A stretch of DNA of 64,000 nt from Dactylosporangium sp. AC04546 (lineage in GTDB: Bacteria > Actinomycetota > Actinomycetes > Mycobacteriales > Micromonosporaceae). Positions 16,094-24,523 of the stretch are shown here, one piece after another (position 1 is the first letter of the stretch; each line of letters starts with the position of its first letter). The stretch lies in contig NZ_JAHYSG010000040.1 of the NCBI RefSeq assembly GCF_022095675.1, positions 29,077 to 93,076 of the forward strand, written 5' to 3'. A program made the translations under genes and the position numbers. The notes under the pieces are model-generated. The model did not search any database. It was not told where the DNA came from and saw only the letters and a list, made by a program, of their open reading frames with translations.

Positions 16094-17070
16094 GAGCCAT
16101 CGTTCAGGATCGCTACGGGCCGGCCGAGGTGCTCGCCCTGCGCGACACGCAACGGCCCGCCGCCGGGCCCGGCAAGGTCCTCGTCGAGGTCCGCGCCGCC
16201 GGGGTCGACCCCGGCGTGTGGATCTTCATGACCGGCCGGCCGTACCTCGTGCGCATGGCCATCGGCCTGCGCCGCCCGACCCCGGCCGTGCGCGGCCGCG
16301 ACCTGGCCGGCGTCGTGGCCGGCGTCGGCGCGGGCGTCACCGGCTTCCAGCCCGGCGACGAGGTCTACGGCTGCGGCGAGAGCGGCTCCTACGCCGAGTT
16401 CGCCGTCGCCCGCGCCGACCGGCTCGCGCCGAAGCCCGCCAACCTCACCTTCGCCCAGGCCGCCGCCGTGCCCGTCTCCGCGATGACCGCCCTGCGCGCC
16501 GTCCGCGACGCGGGGGAGGTCCGCGCGGGCCAGCGGGTGCTCGTCATCGGCGCCGGCGGCGGCGTCGGCTCGTTCGCCGTGCAGCTCGCCAAGGCGCGCG
16601 GCGCCCACGTCACCGGCGTCTGCAGCGGCGCGAAGGCGGCGCTCGTGCGCGGCCTCGGCGCCGACGACGTCGTCGACCACACCCGGGAGCGCTTCGACCA
16701 CGGCTCCTCGCGGTACGACGTGATCATCGAAACCGCCGGTGACCACGCGCTGAGCGCCCTGCGGCGCGCGCTCACCCCGCGCGGCACCCTGGCCATCGTC
16801 GGCGGCAGCTACGACCGGGGCGGGCTGCTCGGCGGCTTCACCCGGCAGATGTTCCGCGCCCCGCTGCTGTCGCTGTTCGTCGGCCAGCGCCTGCGCAACG
16901 TCAGCGCCCGCGAGGACGCCGCCGACCTGCGGGAGCTCACGGCGCTCATCGAGGCCGGCGCGGTCACCCCGGCCGTCGAGCGCACCTACCCGCTCGCCGA
17001 CACCGCGGCCGCGCTGCGGGCCCTGACCGCCGCCCACCGCCCGGCCGGCAAGCTGGTGGTGACGCTGTGA
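16090..17070 (+). CDS. NAD(P)-dependent alcohol dehydrogenase / quinone oxidoreductase (MDR family, zinc-free)
   Basis: This 326-residue medium-chain reductase has the GroES-like N-terminal domain (GVDPGVW, VRGRDLAGVVAGVGAGVTGF) and the cofactor loop VLVIGAGGGVGSFAVQLAK (about residues 152-170). It lacks the structural and catalytic zinc cysteines, which places it with the QOR/zeta-crystallin group. The GTG start overlaps the XRE regulator stop, and its own stop overlaps the DUF4386 gene, so it belongs to a four-gene operon under the promoter at 15360. Confidence 0.92.
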   Translation: MRAIVQDRYGPAEVLALRDTQRPAAGPGKVLVEVRAAGVDPGVWIFMTGRPYLVRMAIGLRRPTPAVRGRDLAGVVAGVGAGVTGFQPGDEVYGCGESGSYAEFAVARADRLAPKPANLTFAQAAAVPVSAMTALRAVRDAGEVRAGQRVLVIGAGGGVGSFAVQLAKARGAHVTGVCSGAKAALVRGLGADDVVDHTRERFDHGSSRYDVIIETAGDHALSALRRALTPRGTLAIVGGSYDRGGLLGGFTRQMFRAPLLSLFVGQRLRNVSAREDAADLRELTALIEAGAVTPAVERTYPLADTAAALRALTAAHRPAGKLVVTL

Positions 17071-17645
17071 TCGACCGCCGCTCCGCGCTCGCCGCCGGGT
17101 TCGGCCTGCTCGCCATGGTCGTGCTCTCGGCGTACAGCTTCGCCACCCTCTCCGACGCGGACGCCGACCTGCGCGGCGCCACCGCCGGCTTCGCGCTCGT
17201 CGCGGTCCTCGACGTCGTCGTCGCCTGGGGCCTCTACGGCGTGCTCGCCGCGGCCGACCGCGGCCTGGCCCAGCTCGCCGCCGGCCTGCGCGTCGCCTAC
17301 GCCGCCGCGTTCCTCGCCGCGCAGGGTGACCTGCTCGCCGGCCGGTCCGGCGTCGATGCCTTCGAGCGCGGCTGGGACCTGGCGCTGCTCGTCTTCGGCG
17401 TCCACCTGCTCGTCGCCGGCTGGGCCGCGATCCGCGCGTCCTACGTGCCGACCTGGCTCGGCGCGCTGCTGCTGCTGGCCGGGGCCGGCTACGCCGGCGA
17501 CAGCCTCGGCACGGTCGCCGGCTACGACCTCGGCCTGGCCACCTTCACCTTCGCCGGCGAGGTGGTCCTCCTCGGCTGGCTGCTGTGGGCCGGCTACCGA
17601 GCCCCCGGACGAGCGTCGAGGGGCGTGAGGAACAGCCCGGCCTGA
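17067..17645 (+). CDS. DUF4386-like membrane protein
   Basis: This 192-residue protein has about six hydrophobic helices, starting with ALAAGFGLLAMVVLSAYSFA. The arrangement LVFGVHLLVAGWAAIR...YVPTWLGALLLLAGAGYAGDS is characteristic of DUF4386 proteins. Function is not known. The start GTG 17067 overlaps the stop of the oxidoreductase. The gene ends the XRE-regulated operon. Confidence 0.8.
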   Translation: MIDRRSALAAGFGLLAMVVLSAYSFATLSDADADLRGATAGFALVAVLDVVVAWGLYGVLAAADRGLAQLAAGLRVAYAAAFLAAQGDLLAGRSGVDAFERGWDLALLVFGVHLLVAGWAAIRASYVPTWLGALLLLAGAGYAGDSLGTVAGYDLGLATFTFAGEVVLLGWLLWAGYRAPGRASRGVRNSPA

Positions 17646-17793
17646 TGGGTCGGGGCCTGCCCGGGCGCCGGCACCCGTTGCAGCTGCTTGACCCCCGCCG
17701 GTTCGAGCGCAAGCGGCACCCAGTGGAACAACACCGCCGGGTGCCGCTCCTGCAGCATCACCGCCGGATCCCAGTCGCCGCCCCCGGGGCCAG
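17595..17793 (-). pseudogene. Coding-like remnant on the minus strand, family not recognised
   Basis: An open minus-strand frame of about 65 codons reads like ordinary protein (for example DWDPAVMLQERHPAVLFHWV, then PLALEPAGVKQLQRVP, near the end QAGLFLTPLDAR) and stops at 17595 inside the tail of the DUF4386 gene. A TGA closes it upstream at about 17794. It could be the 3' remnant of a decayed gene or a very short gene starting at its GTG-ATG pair. The evidence is codon-like composition only. Confidence 0.3.
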
Positions 17794-17805
17794 GTCATCC
17801 GCTGC

Positions 17806-17811
17806 TAGGGT
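17806..17811 (+). promoter_or_regulatory. -10 box of a leaderless promoter (TAGGGT)
   Basis: TAGGGT ends 8 nt before the GTG of the lipoprotein gene, and the intervening AT-rich sequence has no ribosome-binding site. The arrangement fits a leaderless mRNA. Confidence 0.55.
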
Positions 17812-17819
17812 AATTTTCC

Positions 17820-18359
17820 GTGCGTCGATACCTCGGGATCGTGTCGCTGCTGCTGCTCTCGGGGTGCGCCGCGCCCGCCGTCCCCGCCCGCGCGACCGCG
17901 ATCCCGTCGCCGTCCCCCTCGCCGTCACCGGTGACGACCACGTCCTCCGCCACCACGTCCCCCGCGCCGAAGCCGACGAGCGCCATGCCAGCGAGCGCCA
18001 AGCCGGCGACGACGCCGGCGTTGTGCAGGTTCGCCACGATGGACGAGGTGGCGGGCGCGATCGCGCAGCCGGTGACCGGGTGGCTGGAGGCGACCGGCGG
18101 CTGCTGGTACCGGCTCAGCACCGTCGCCCAGTTCACGACCAGCGTCAAGGTCATGGTGTTCCGCAACCAGGTCGCGCAGCAGGACAAGGGCGAGGTCGCG
18201 GTGCCCGGCCTGGGGTACAAGGCGTGGTGGTACGACGGGCACAACCTCGAGGTCCAGGCCGGCCGGGACGTGGTCTGGATCGACACCGGTGACATCGACG
18301 CCGACGACAAGCTGACCCCGGCCAAGAAGGTGTTCGCGGTCGTCCGCAAGCGCCTCTGA
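17820..18359 (+). CDS. Secreted lipoprotein, DUF3558-like layout, function unknown
   Basis: This 179-residue protein has a short signal peptide with lipobox LLLSGC (Cys16), a 50-residue Ser/Pro/Thr/Ala-rich tether, and a C-terminal domain with two cysteines (LCRFATMDEV, GGCWYRL). The CxF-x(n)-GGCxY pattern resembles DUF3558-like actinobacterial lipoproteins with a disulphide. It would sit on the outer face of the membrane. The start is GTG 17820, 8 nt after a -10 box. Confidence 0.8.
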   Translation: MRRYLGIVSLLLLSGCAAPAVPARATAIPSPSPSPSPVTTTSSATTSPAPKPTSAMPASAKPATTPALCRFATMDEVAGAIAQPVTGWLEATGGCWYRLSTVAQFTTSVKVMVFRNQVAQQDKGEVAVPGLGYKAWWYDGHNLEVQAGRDVVWIDTGDIDADDKLTPAKKVFAVVRKRL

Positions 18360-18406
18360 CGCCTAACCGACAGGGGAGCGCCCGGTTCGCTGTCATCCTG
18401 AGCCGG

Positions 18407-19141
18407 ATGCGACTGACCCCACGCAACATCGGCAGCCTGGTGCTCGGGCTGGGCGGCGCCGCCATGCTCGCCGTCGGCCTGTTCTACCTGCTCAACACGG
18501 GCAGCTGCGCCTCCGGCGGCCCCTACGTGACGGCCCGCTCGTGCCCGGCCGGCACCGGCCGGCTGACCTTCCTGCTGATCGCCGGGACGGTCGTGTGGCT
18601 GGCCGGGCTGGTCCTCAGCGAGGAGGGCCTGGTCAAGCCGGGCACCGGCCAGGCGGTGTGGACGCTCGGCTTCACCGGCATCGGCGTCACGGTCCTGGCC
18701 AAGGCGCTGTTGCAGGACTCGATGCCGCCGGACTCCCGCCTCGGCGCCGTCATCGTCGGCGCGGTGTTCATCCCGATGGGCCTGGCGGTCGGCGTCGGCG
18801 GCCTGCTGCAGCTGCGCCGCGAGCGCACACGGCAGCGGCCGCGGCCCACGGTCCCGGACACCCCGGAGCGCCGCCTGCACCGCCTGCGCAGCACCGGCGC
18901 CCTGACCCGCGCCGAGTTCGTCCGCCTCAAGCACGACCCGCCGGCCGACATCCTCGCCCTCGTGCAGCGGCTGGCCGACCAGCGCGAAGCGGGCGAGCTC
19001 ACCGACGCCGAATTCGAGACGACGAAGCGGCAGGTCCTCCAGGGCTGCCGCCGGCCGCCGCGCGAAAAGGGCTCACACGGCGGCCGGCCATGCGCTACGA
19101 CGCGTGGCCACCGTCGAAGTGTCCATTGCGGACGGCGGTGA
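18407..19141 (+). CDS. Membrane protein with C-terminal SHOCT-like motifs
   Basis: The 244-residue protein has four membrane helices in its first 140 residues (for example NIGSLVLGLGGAAMLAVGLF and FTGIGVTVLAKALL). They are followed by two short SHOCT-like segments: RLHRLRSTGALTRAEFVRLK and ADQREAGELTDAEFETTKRQ. SHOCT motifs are short oligomerisation or localisation tags of bacterial membrane and cell-surface proteins. The final 25 residues after KRQVLQG are basic and may be run-through. The 3' end overlaps the DUF397 gene on the other strand by 47 bp. Confidence 0.75.
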   Translation: MRLTPRNIGSLVLGLGGAAMLAVGLFYLLNTGSCASGGPYVTARSCPAGTGRLTFLLIAGTVVWLAGLVLSEEGLVKPGTGQAVWTLGFTGIGVTVLAKALLQDSMPPDSRLGAVIVGAVFIPMGLAVGVGGLLQLRRERTRQRPRPTVPDTPERRLHRLRSTGALTRAEFVRLKHDPPADILALVQRLADQREAGELTDAEFETTKRQVLQGCRRPPREKGSHGGRPCATTRGHRRSVHCGRR

Positions 19142-19298
19142 CGAACGCGCCCCAGGCGGCGGCCGGGAACTCCAGCCGCACGCCGGGAAGCTGGGAGTTC
19201 CGGACACCGACCACCTGATCGCTGTCGGCGACCTCGACGCAGTTGTCCTCGCTCACGCACCGCCTGGCCCTGCGCCAAGTCGAACGATCCGGGCTCAC
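19095..19298 (-). CDS. DUF397 domain-containing protein
   Basis: From GTG 19298, with GAGGAG 6 nt upstream, the 67-residue product shows the DUF397 signature: an N-terminal TWRRARRC, then DNCVEVADSDQVVGVRNS, and LEFPAAAWGAFVTAVRNGHF at the end. DUF397 proteins are nearly exclusive to actinomycetes and usually sit beside a Scr1-type XRE regulator, whose activity they modulate. Here no such regulator is adjacent. The 3' end overlaps the SHOCT gene. Confidence 0.85.
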   Translation of the reverse strand: MSPDRSTWRRARRCVSEDNCVEVADSDQVVGVRNSQLPGVRLEFPAAAWGAFVTAVRNGHFDGGHAS

Positions 19299-19386
19299 AG
19301 CACTCCTCTTACTGATCGGGAAAACAGGGTATACCGGGCGCGAGGAGCAACGAGCCACCTGGCCCCGGGACGCGGACGGTCGGACA

Positions 19387-19776
19387 CTACCGGAGGGTGT
19401 CGGCCTCACGACGGACAACCGTGACATCCGCCGGCCGCGCGGACCGTCGGCCCGCCGCGGCCAGGAAGGCCACCGACGCAGCCGAGACCGCCGCGCAGGC
19501 CAGCAGCGCGCGGGCCACCGAGAAGCGGGTGCCGAGCCGGCCCGCCGGCGGGCCGCCCGTGATCTCGCCCAGGGCGCCCGCCATCCCGACCGCCGACAGG
19601 ACCGTCGCCCGGTTGGCCGGGGTCGTCTCGCGGACCAGCCAGGTCGTCCACAGTGGATCCGCCGCCGCGCGCACGGCGCCCGCCAGGATCGCCGCCGTCG
19701 CGGCGGCCGGGAACGTGGCCGACAGGGCGAAGGCCAGCATCGCGGCGGTCCGGCCGGCCCGGCGGGCGCGAGCCGA
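19387..19776 (-). pseudogene. MFS transporter remnant (C-terminal part)
   Basis: The frame encodes the last four or so helices of a major facilitator protein: MLAFALSATFPAAATAAILA, then AVGMAGALGEITGGPPAGRLG and ALLACAAVSAASVAFLAAAG. A RTAAMLAF junction precedes them. The other roughly eight helices are missing. The frame is open back to the TGA of the DinB gene (19777-19779), which is in the same phase, so the 5' part was probably lost in a deletion that joined the two genes. It could not work as a transporter. Confidence 0.7.
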
Positions 19777-20337
19777 TCACCCGGCGGTGGGGTGCCAGCC
19801 CGCCGGCGGGTCCTCGCCGACCACGCCGTCGACGGCCTCGCGGAGGAGGTCGGCGTGGCCGGTGTGGCGGCCGTACTCCTCGATCAGGTCGCACACGAGC
19901 CGGCGCAGGCTCAGGTGGCGGCCGCCCGGCCAGGCCAGGTGCACGAGCTGGTCGAGGCCGCCGCCGGCGAGGGCGGCCCGCAGGCGCTCCCGGGAGCGGG
20001 CGATCGTGGTGTCCCACAGGGCGTAGAGCTCGGCGGGGGTGTCGGCGGCGGCGGAGGTGAAGTCCCAGTCCGGGTCGGCGGCCCAGTCGGCGCTCGCCCA
20101 CGGCTCCCCGAGCGGCGAACCGTCGAGCTTCGGCCCGAACATCTCCGACTCGGCGCGGGCGAGGTGCTTGAGCAGCCCGCCCAGCGTCAGCGCGGAGGCG
20201 CCGACCCGGGTCGACAGGCCGGCGGCGCCGAGGCCGTCGGCCTTCCAGCGCAACGTGGTGCGCAGCCGGTCGAGGGCGCCGGTGAGGTGCTCCTCCTCGG
20301 TGCCGGCGAGCGGCGGCTCCCACCAGATGTCGGCCAT
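19777..20337 (-). CDS. DinB/DUF664 family protein
   Basis: This 186-residue four-helix protein starts with MADIWWEPPLAGTEEEHLTG, then has LTLGGLLKHLARAESEMFG with the conserved first metal His and LVCDLIEEYGRHTGHADLLR with the C-terminal His pair. These are the metal-binding positions of the DinB/DUF664 group, which includes mycothiol-dependent enzymes. The ATG at 20337 is preferred to 20346 because the family begins at the MADIWW-like segment. The substrate is not known. It is divergent from the mannosyltransferase gene. Confidence 0.88.
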   Translation of the reverse strand: MADIWWEPPLAGTEEEHLTGALDRLRTTLRWKADGLGAAGLSTRVGASALTLGGLLKHLARAESEMFGPKLDGSPLGEPWASADWAADPDWDFTSAAADTPAELYALWDTTIARSRERLRAALAGGGLDQLVHLAWPGGRHLSLRRLVCDLIEEYGRHTGHADLLREAVDGVVGEDPPAGWHPTAG

Positions 20338-20423
20338 GGCCGCCACCGTAGCCGCGGTTGCGGACGATCCGCGCCCGGAATCCCCGGGGGTGTCAGGGGC
20401 ACCGCGGCGCGGGTCGCTGCCGC

Positions 20424-20429
20424 TAGGAT
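20424..20429 (+). promoter_or_regulatory. -10 box of a leaderless promoter (TAGGAT)
   Basis: TAGGAT ends 6 nt before the GTG of the protein mannosyltransferase gene, without a ribosome-binding site. Confidence 0.5.
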
Positions 20430-20435
20430 CGCCCG

Positions 20436-21833
20436 GTGGTCACGGTGCCTGACGTCGTGCGGCGGCGGCTGGCCCCGCCGGGGCGGTTCACGCCGAACTT
20501 CTGGCTGGTCGCGATCCTGGTCACCGGGATCGGGCTGGTGCTGCGGCTGGTGAACCTGTCCCACCCGAAGGAAACGATCTTCGATGAGGTGTACTACGCC
20601 AACGAGGCGTGGGACCTCCTCCAGCACGGCGTCGAGTGGAACCCCGAGGACAACACCCCGCAGTACGTCGTGCACCCACCCCTCGGCAAGTGGATGATCG
20701 GCCTCGGCGAACAGTTGTTCGGCTACAACTCCTTCGGCTGGCGCATCATGGCCGTCGTGGTCGGCACCGCCTCGATCGCCCTCATCACGATGGCCGCCTG
20801 GCGACTCTTCCGCTCCACCGTCCTGGCCGGCACCGCCGGGCTGCTCATGTCCCTCGACGGCATGCACTTCGTGCTCTCCCGCGCCGCCCTGCTCGACATC
20901 TTCCTGATGTTCTGGATCGTCGTCGCCTTCTACTTCCTGGTCCTCGACCGCGAGCAGCGCCGGGCGAACGTGCTGGCGTCGCGGGCGGTCTTTCCGTGGT
21001 ACCGCATCGCCTGCGCGGTCTCGCTCGGCCTCGCCTGCGGCGTGAAGTGGAGCGGCCTGTGGTACCTCGCCCTCTTCGCCATCGCCGTGGCGGTCTTCGA
21101 CCTGGGTGCCGCCCGCTGCGCCGACCGGCCGATGCGCCTCACGCCCGCCGCGGGCTGGGCCCTGGCCGTCGTCGGGATAGCGGCTTTGGCCTACCTGGCG
21201 ACGTGGTGGGGCTGGTTCGCCTCCGACGACGGCTACTTCCGGCACTGGTCGGGCAACGCGCTCGTCAGCCTGTGGCACTACCACGAGGAGGCGTACAAGT
21301 TCCACACGACGCTGGACAAGCCGCACCCGTACCAGTCGTGGCCGTGGCAGTGGCTGCTGCTGGGCCGCCCGGTGCTGTTCTACTGGACCGGCGCCGGGCA
21401 GTGCGGCGCACAGGGCTGCGCGTCGTCGATCCTGCTGCTCGGCACCCCGCTGCTGTGGTGGTCGTTCATCCCGGCCCTGTTCGGCCTGGGCTGGCTGGCG
21501 ATCGCCCGGCGCGACGGCCGCGCGTGGCTGGTGCTGCTCGCCGCGCTGACCGGCATCCTGCCGTGGTTCCAGTCGATGCCGGCCCACCGCACGATGTTCA
21601 TCTTCTACGCCCTGCCGGCCGAGCCGTTCCTGATCCTGGCCGTCGTCTACGTCCTGGGCGCGATCATCGGCCGCCCGCACACCGAGCACCGCCGGATCGG
21701 CGCCCTCGCCGCGGGCGCCTACGTCCTGCTGGTGGCGGCCTGCTTCGCGTACTTCTACCCGATCTACAGCGGCATGGACATCACGTACACGCAGTGGCTG
21801 TCGCGGATGTGGCTCGGTTCCCGCTGGGTTTAG
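20436..21833 (+). CDS. pmt: Dolichyl-phosphate-mannose-protein mannosyltransferase (GT39 family)
   Basis: This 465-residue polytopic protein has the GT39 signature FDEVYYANEAWDLL near residue 50 (catalytic Asp-Glu pair in the first extracytoplasmic loop), the HPPLGKWMI motif near 80 and about ten further helices. The enzyme transfers mannose from polyprenyl-phosphate mannose to Ser/Thr of secreted proteins at the outer face of the membrane. Ser/Thr/Pro-rich tethers, such as those of the lipoprotein at 17820 and the cellulase at 31080, are typical acceptor regions. The stop codon overlaps that of the convergent DUF6082-like gene. Confidence 0.93.
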   Translation: MVTVPDVVRRRLAPPGRFTPNFWLVAILVTGIGLVLRLVNLSHPKETIFDEVYYANEAWDLLQHGVEWNPEDNTPQYVVHPPLGKWMIGLGEQLFGYNSFGWRIMAVVVGTASIALITMAAWRLFRSTVLAGTAGLLMSLDGMHFVLSRAALLDIFLMFWIVVAFYFLVLDREQRRANVLASRAVFPWYRIACAVSLGLACGVKWSGLWYLALFAIAVAVFDLGAARCADRPMRLTPAAGWALAVVGIAALAYLATWWGWFASDDGYFRHWSGNALVSLWHYHEEAYKFHTTLDKPHPYQSWPWQWLLLGRPVLFYWTGAGQCGAQGCASSILLLGTPLLWWSFIPALFGLGWLAIARRDGRAWLVLLAALTGILPWFQSMPAHRTMFIFYALPAEPFLILAVVYVLGAIIGRPHTEHRRIGALAAGAYVLLVAACFAYFYPIYSGMDITYTQWLSRMWLGSRWV

Positions 21834-22492
21834 CGGGTCGCTGCGGCGGGCTCGTAGCGGCGCGACGGAGAGCCCGATTTGATCGCGCACAGGTATTCCT
21901 CGTTGACGATGGCCTCGAACTGTTCGCGGCGGGGCCACCGGCGGCGCGGATTGTGCCAGTCGCCGTGGCGTTCCCAGTACATCCGGGGGATCTCGCTGTC
22001 GAAGTAGGCGCGCAACAGTTCGCGGAGTTTCGGCTCGTTGATGAGCCGGTCCTCCCATGCGAACGACCAGTTCAGCAGCACGAAACTGGCGAAGAAGAAC
22101 AGGCGCTCGTCGACGTGGGCGGGTGCGAACCGGGCGCCCCAGCACTGCGCGTAGGCGGGCTCGGCCATCGACATCATCACGGTCTCCCGCGTGCGGCGAC
22201 GGTGGTCGGCGCGCAGCATGTGCCGGAAGTTGTTGCGCTGCACCAGCAGTGACGCCGCCACGACGAGCAGCGCGACCGTCGACAGAAGCGCCGACGCCGG
22301 CCCGTACGCCTGACCCATGTCACCCAGGCGGGCCCAGTCGCGATCGTCGTCGTAGAACGCGTAGATCAGCAGCGGCGACAGGACCACCAGATAGCACACG
22401 CCGGTGACGGCCGCGACGAGCAGGACGGCCAGCAGCAGGCGGAGCAGCCACCGCACGACATCGTCGGGTGCGTACGATTTCCGGTCGGCCAT
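21830..22492 (-). CDS. DUF6082-like membrane-anchored protein
   Basis: From ATG 22492 the protein has 220 residues: two N-terminal membrane helices (WLLRLLLAVLLVAAVTGVCY and SALLSTVALLVVAASLLV), then a soluble domain with LVQRNNFRHMLRADHRR, WSFAWEDRLINEPKLRELLR and EIPRMYWE. This order is typical of the actinobacterial DUF6082 family, whose role is unknown. The reading frame extends to 22558 but upstream codons lack conservation and a start signal. The stop codons of this and the mannosyltransferase gene overlap by 4 nt. Confidence 0.8.
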   Translation of the reverse strand: MADRKSYAPDDVVRWLLRLLLAVLLVAAVTGVCYLVVLSPLLIYAFYDDDRDWARLGDMGQAYGPASALLSTVALLVVAASLLVQRNNFRHMLRADHRRRTRETVMMSMAEPAYAQCWGARFAPAHVDERLFFFASFVLLNWSFAWEDRLINEPKLRELLRAYFDSEIPRMYWERHGDWHNPRRRWPRREQFEAIVNEEYLCAIKSGSPSRRYEPAAATR

Positions 22493-22858
22493 GCCGATCA
22501 CCCCATCCGGTCGCCTTTTCGCATTGTGACCGACTCGGGGAAGGGAATCGGCATTCATTCATGCACACCCGGAATTGCGGCCAGAAATGGCATCGCGGCT
22601 GCGATACGGCTGATTGCGACCCGGCAACAATCGACAATATCGACTACCTCGGCGCGCTCGTCGGCCTCGGGATCATGTACCGGTGGGACCGCCGCGGCGT
22701 CGCGGCCCCGCGGCCGGCCCGCGTCGCGCGTGGGGTCCGGTCGGCCGGGCCCGCTCCGCGCGGCGTCCGGACAGGATCGTCCGTGGCCGCGGGCCGCAAG
22801 ACATTCGAGATCGTCTTCCTCGACGCCCCCGACGGCCGTTTCGGCGATGTTTCTAAAC

Positions 22859-22873
22859 GGAAACAGTGTTACC
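22859..22873. promoter_or_regulatory. Operator-like palindrome upstream of the peptide ABC operon
   Basis: GGAAACAGTGTTACC has the symmetry GGnAACAnTGTTnCC, and a second GGAAACAGCGGTT half-site follows at 22937. A TATACA at 22915-22920 could serve as -10 box. The surrounding 22493-22975 interval (483 bp) is less GC-rich than its neighbours and contains no convincing gene; it is the regulatory region of the operon starting at 22976. Confidence 0.45.
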
Positions 22874-22975
22874 AACCCGTGGGCTGGGGCTTCCCGACCG
22901 GCGCCGGGACGGGGTATACAAAGCTCCACGCGAATGGAAACAGCGGTTCGCACAGTGAAACGACAGGGGGGTTCC

Positions 22976-24523
22976 ATGCTCCAGCCCCAGCTCACCCGGC
23001 GTGACCTCTTACGGCTCGCCGCGCTCGCCGGTGGCGGCGCGGCGGCCGGCGGTGTCCTGTCGGCGTGTGGCGCCGACGGTACCGCACCAGCCTCCGCAGA
23101 CATCGCACCCAACGCGAAGATCACGTTTGCCTCGACCACGATCACCAACAGCCTCGACCCGCACGCCGCGCTGTCCAACACCGGGCGCAGCTACGCCGTG
23201 CAGGTCTACGACACGCTGGTCCAGTTCGCCCCCGACGGCGGCGGGTTCGCGCCCGGCCTGGCCACCGCGTGGAAGCGCGTCGACGACACCACGCTCGAGC
23301 TCACGCTGCGCGAGGGGGTCACCTTCCACGAGGGCGGCGCGTTCGACGCGGCCGCCGTCGTGGCCAACATCGAGCGGCTCACCGGCGACTCGTCCGGCAA
23401 GCTCACCCAGGTCAAGGGCTTCCTCGGCACGGTCACCAAGGCGAGCGCGGTCGACGCCAGGACGGTGCGGATCACCACCGGGGCGCCCGACCCGATCCTG
23501 CTCAACCGGCTCACCCGGGTCGACATCGTCGACCCGTCCATCTTCGCCAGCAGCACCCAGAAGGCGTCCGGCACCGGCCCGTTCCGGGTCACCGGCTACA
23601 CGCCGGCCCAGAAGATCGAGCTGGAGCGCTACGCCAAGTCGTGGCGGTCGAGCGACCGGGTCGCGACCGCGACGCTCCAGGCGATCAGCGACCCCAACAC
23701 CCTGGCCAGCGCCCTGCGCTCGGGCGAGGTCGACATCGCGTTCGGCCTCGGGCCCACGCAGGCCGAGCAGATGCGCAGCTCGTTCGGCATCAAGGCGACC
23801 TCGGCCGGCTCGTGCGCGATCTGCTCGATGATCCCGGCCGTCGAGCCCAAGCTCGCCGACCCGCGGGTCCGTGAGGCGATCAACCTGGCCGTCAACCGTG
23901 ACGAGTTCGTCGCCGCCGGCCTGGCCGGCTACGGCAGGCCGTCGACGGGGCAGCTGCTGCAGCCCGGCTTCCAGGGGTACGACAGCAGCTTCGGCCCGCT
24001 GCCGCACGACATCGCGAAGGCCAAGCAGCTGCTCAAGGACGCCGGCGCGGAGAACCTGCGGCTCGACATCGCCACGACGGCCATCTTCAAGTCGCAGGCC
24101 GAGACGGTCGCCGGGTACCTCGGCGCCGTCGGCATCAAGAGCGAGGTGCAGCTGCAGGAGCTGTCGGCGTTCATCAGCACGCTGCTGAAGAACAGCACGG
24201 TGCCGCTGCTGTACTGGCAGACCGACTACTTCGACCTGCGCGACATCGCGTCGGTGAGCCGGTTCGGCCCGCAGGCGGCCGGCGTGCAGCGGCACTTCGA
24301 GAACGACGAGTACCCGGCGCTGTACACGCAGGCGAACAAGGAGATGGACGCCACCAAGCGTGAGGCGCTCATCAAGCAGATGGCGAAGCTGCTGCGCGAG
24401 CAGTACGGCGTGCTGTTCCTGGCCTGGCCGGACCTGGTGTACGTGCACAGCAAGAAGCTCGTCGAGGTCGGCCTCACCGGCAACTCCCTGGTCCGCCTGG
24501 AGTCGATCGGGAAGACGGCCTGA
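22976..24523 (+). CDS. Peptide-type ABC transporter substrate-binding lipoprotein
   Basis: This 515-residue SBP_bac_5 family protein has a twin-arginine-like lipoprotein signal (TRRDLLRLAALAGGG, lipobox VLSAC, Cys31). Then come the family features SLDPHAALSNTGRSYAVQVY, a central VREAINLAVNRDEFV and a C-terminal LLREQYGVLFLAW. It binds oligopeptides or other solutes at the cell surface. A purine-rich GGGGGG lies upstream of ATG 22976. Its stop overlaps the permease start (TGATG). The five transporter genes run to 28148 as one operon. Confidence 0.94.
   Translation: MLQPQLTRRDLLRLAALAGGGAAAGGVLSACGADGTAPASADIAPNAKITFASTTITNSLDPHAALSNTGRSYAVQVYDTLVQFAPDGGGFAPGLATAWKRVDDTTLELTLREGVTFHEGGAFDAAAVVANIERLTGDSSGKLTQVKGFLGTVTKASAVDARTVRITTGAPDPILLNRLTRVDIVDPSIFASSTQKASGTGPFRVTGYTPAQKIELERYAKSWRSSDRVATATLQAISDPNTLASALRSGEVDIAFGLGPTQAEQMRSSFGIKATSAGSCAICSMIPAVEPKLADPRVREAINLAVNRDEFVAAGLAGYGRPSTGQLLQPGFQGYDSSFGPLPHDIAKAKQLLKDAGAENLRLDIATTAIFKSQAETVAGYLGAVGIKSEVQLQELSAFISTLLKNSTVPLLYWQTDYFDLRDIASVSRFGPQAAGVQRHFENDEYPALYTQANKEMDATKREALIKQMAKLLREQYGVLFLAWPDLVYVHSKKLVEVGLTGNSLVRLESIGKTA

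Noticed and set aside
22493..22975. Open frames in the gap before the peptide transporter as a separate gene
   Set aside because: Neither strand shows a ribosome-binding site, family motif or the third-position GC bias of real genes here; it looks regulatory.
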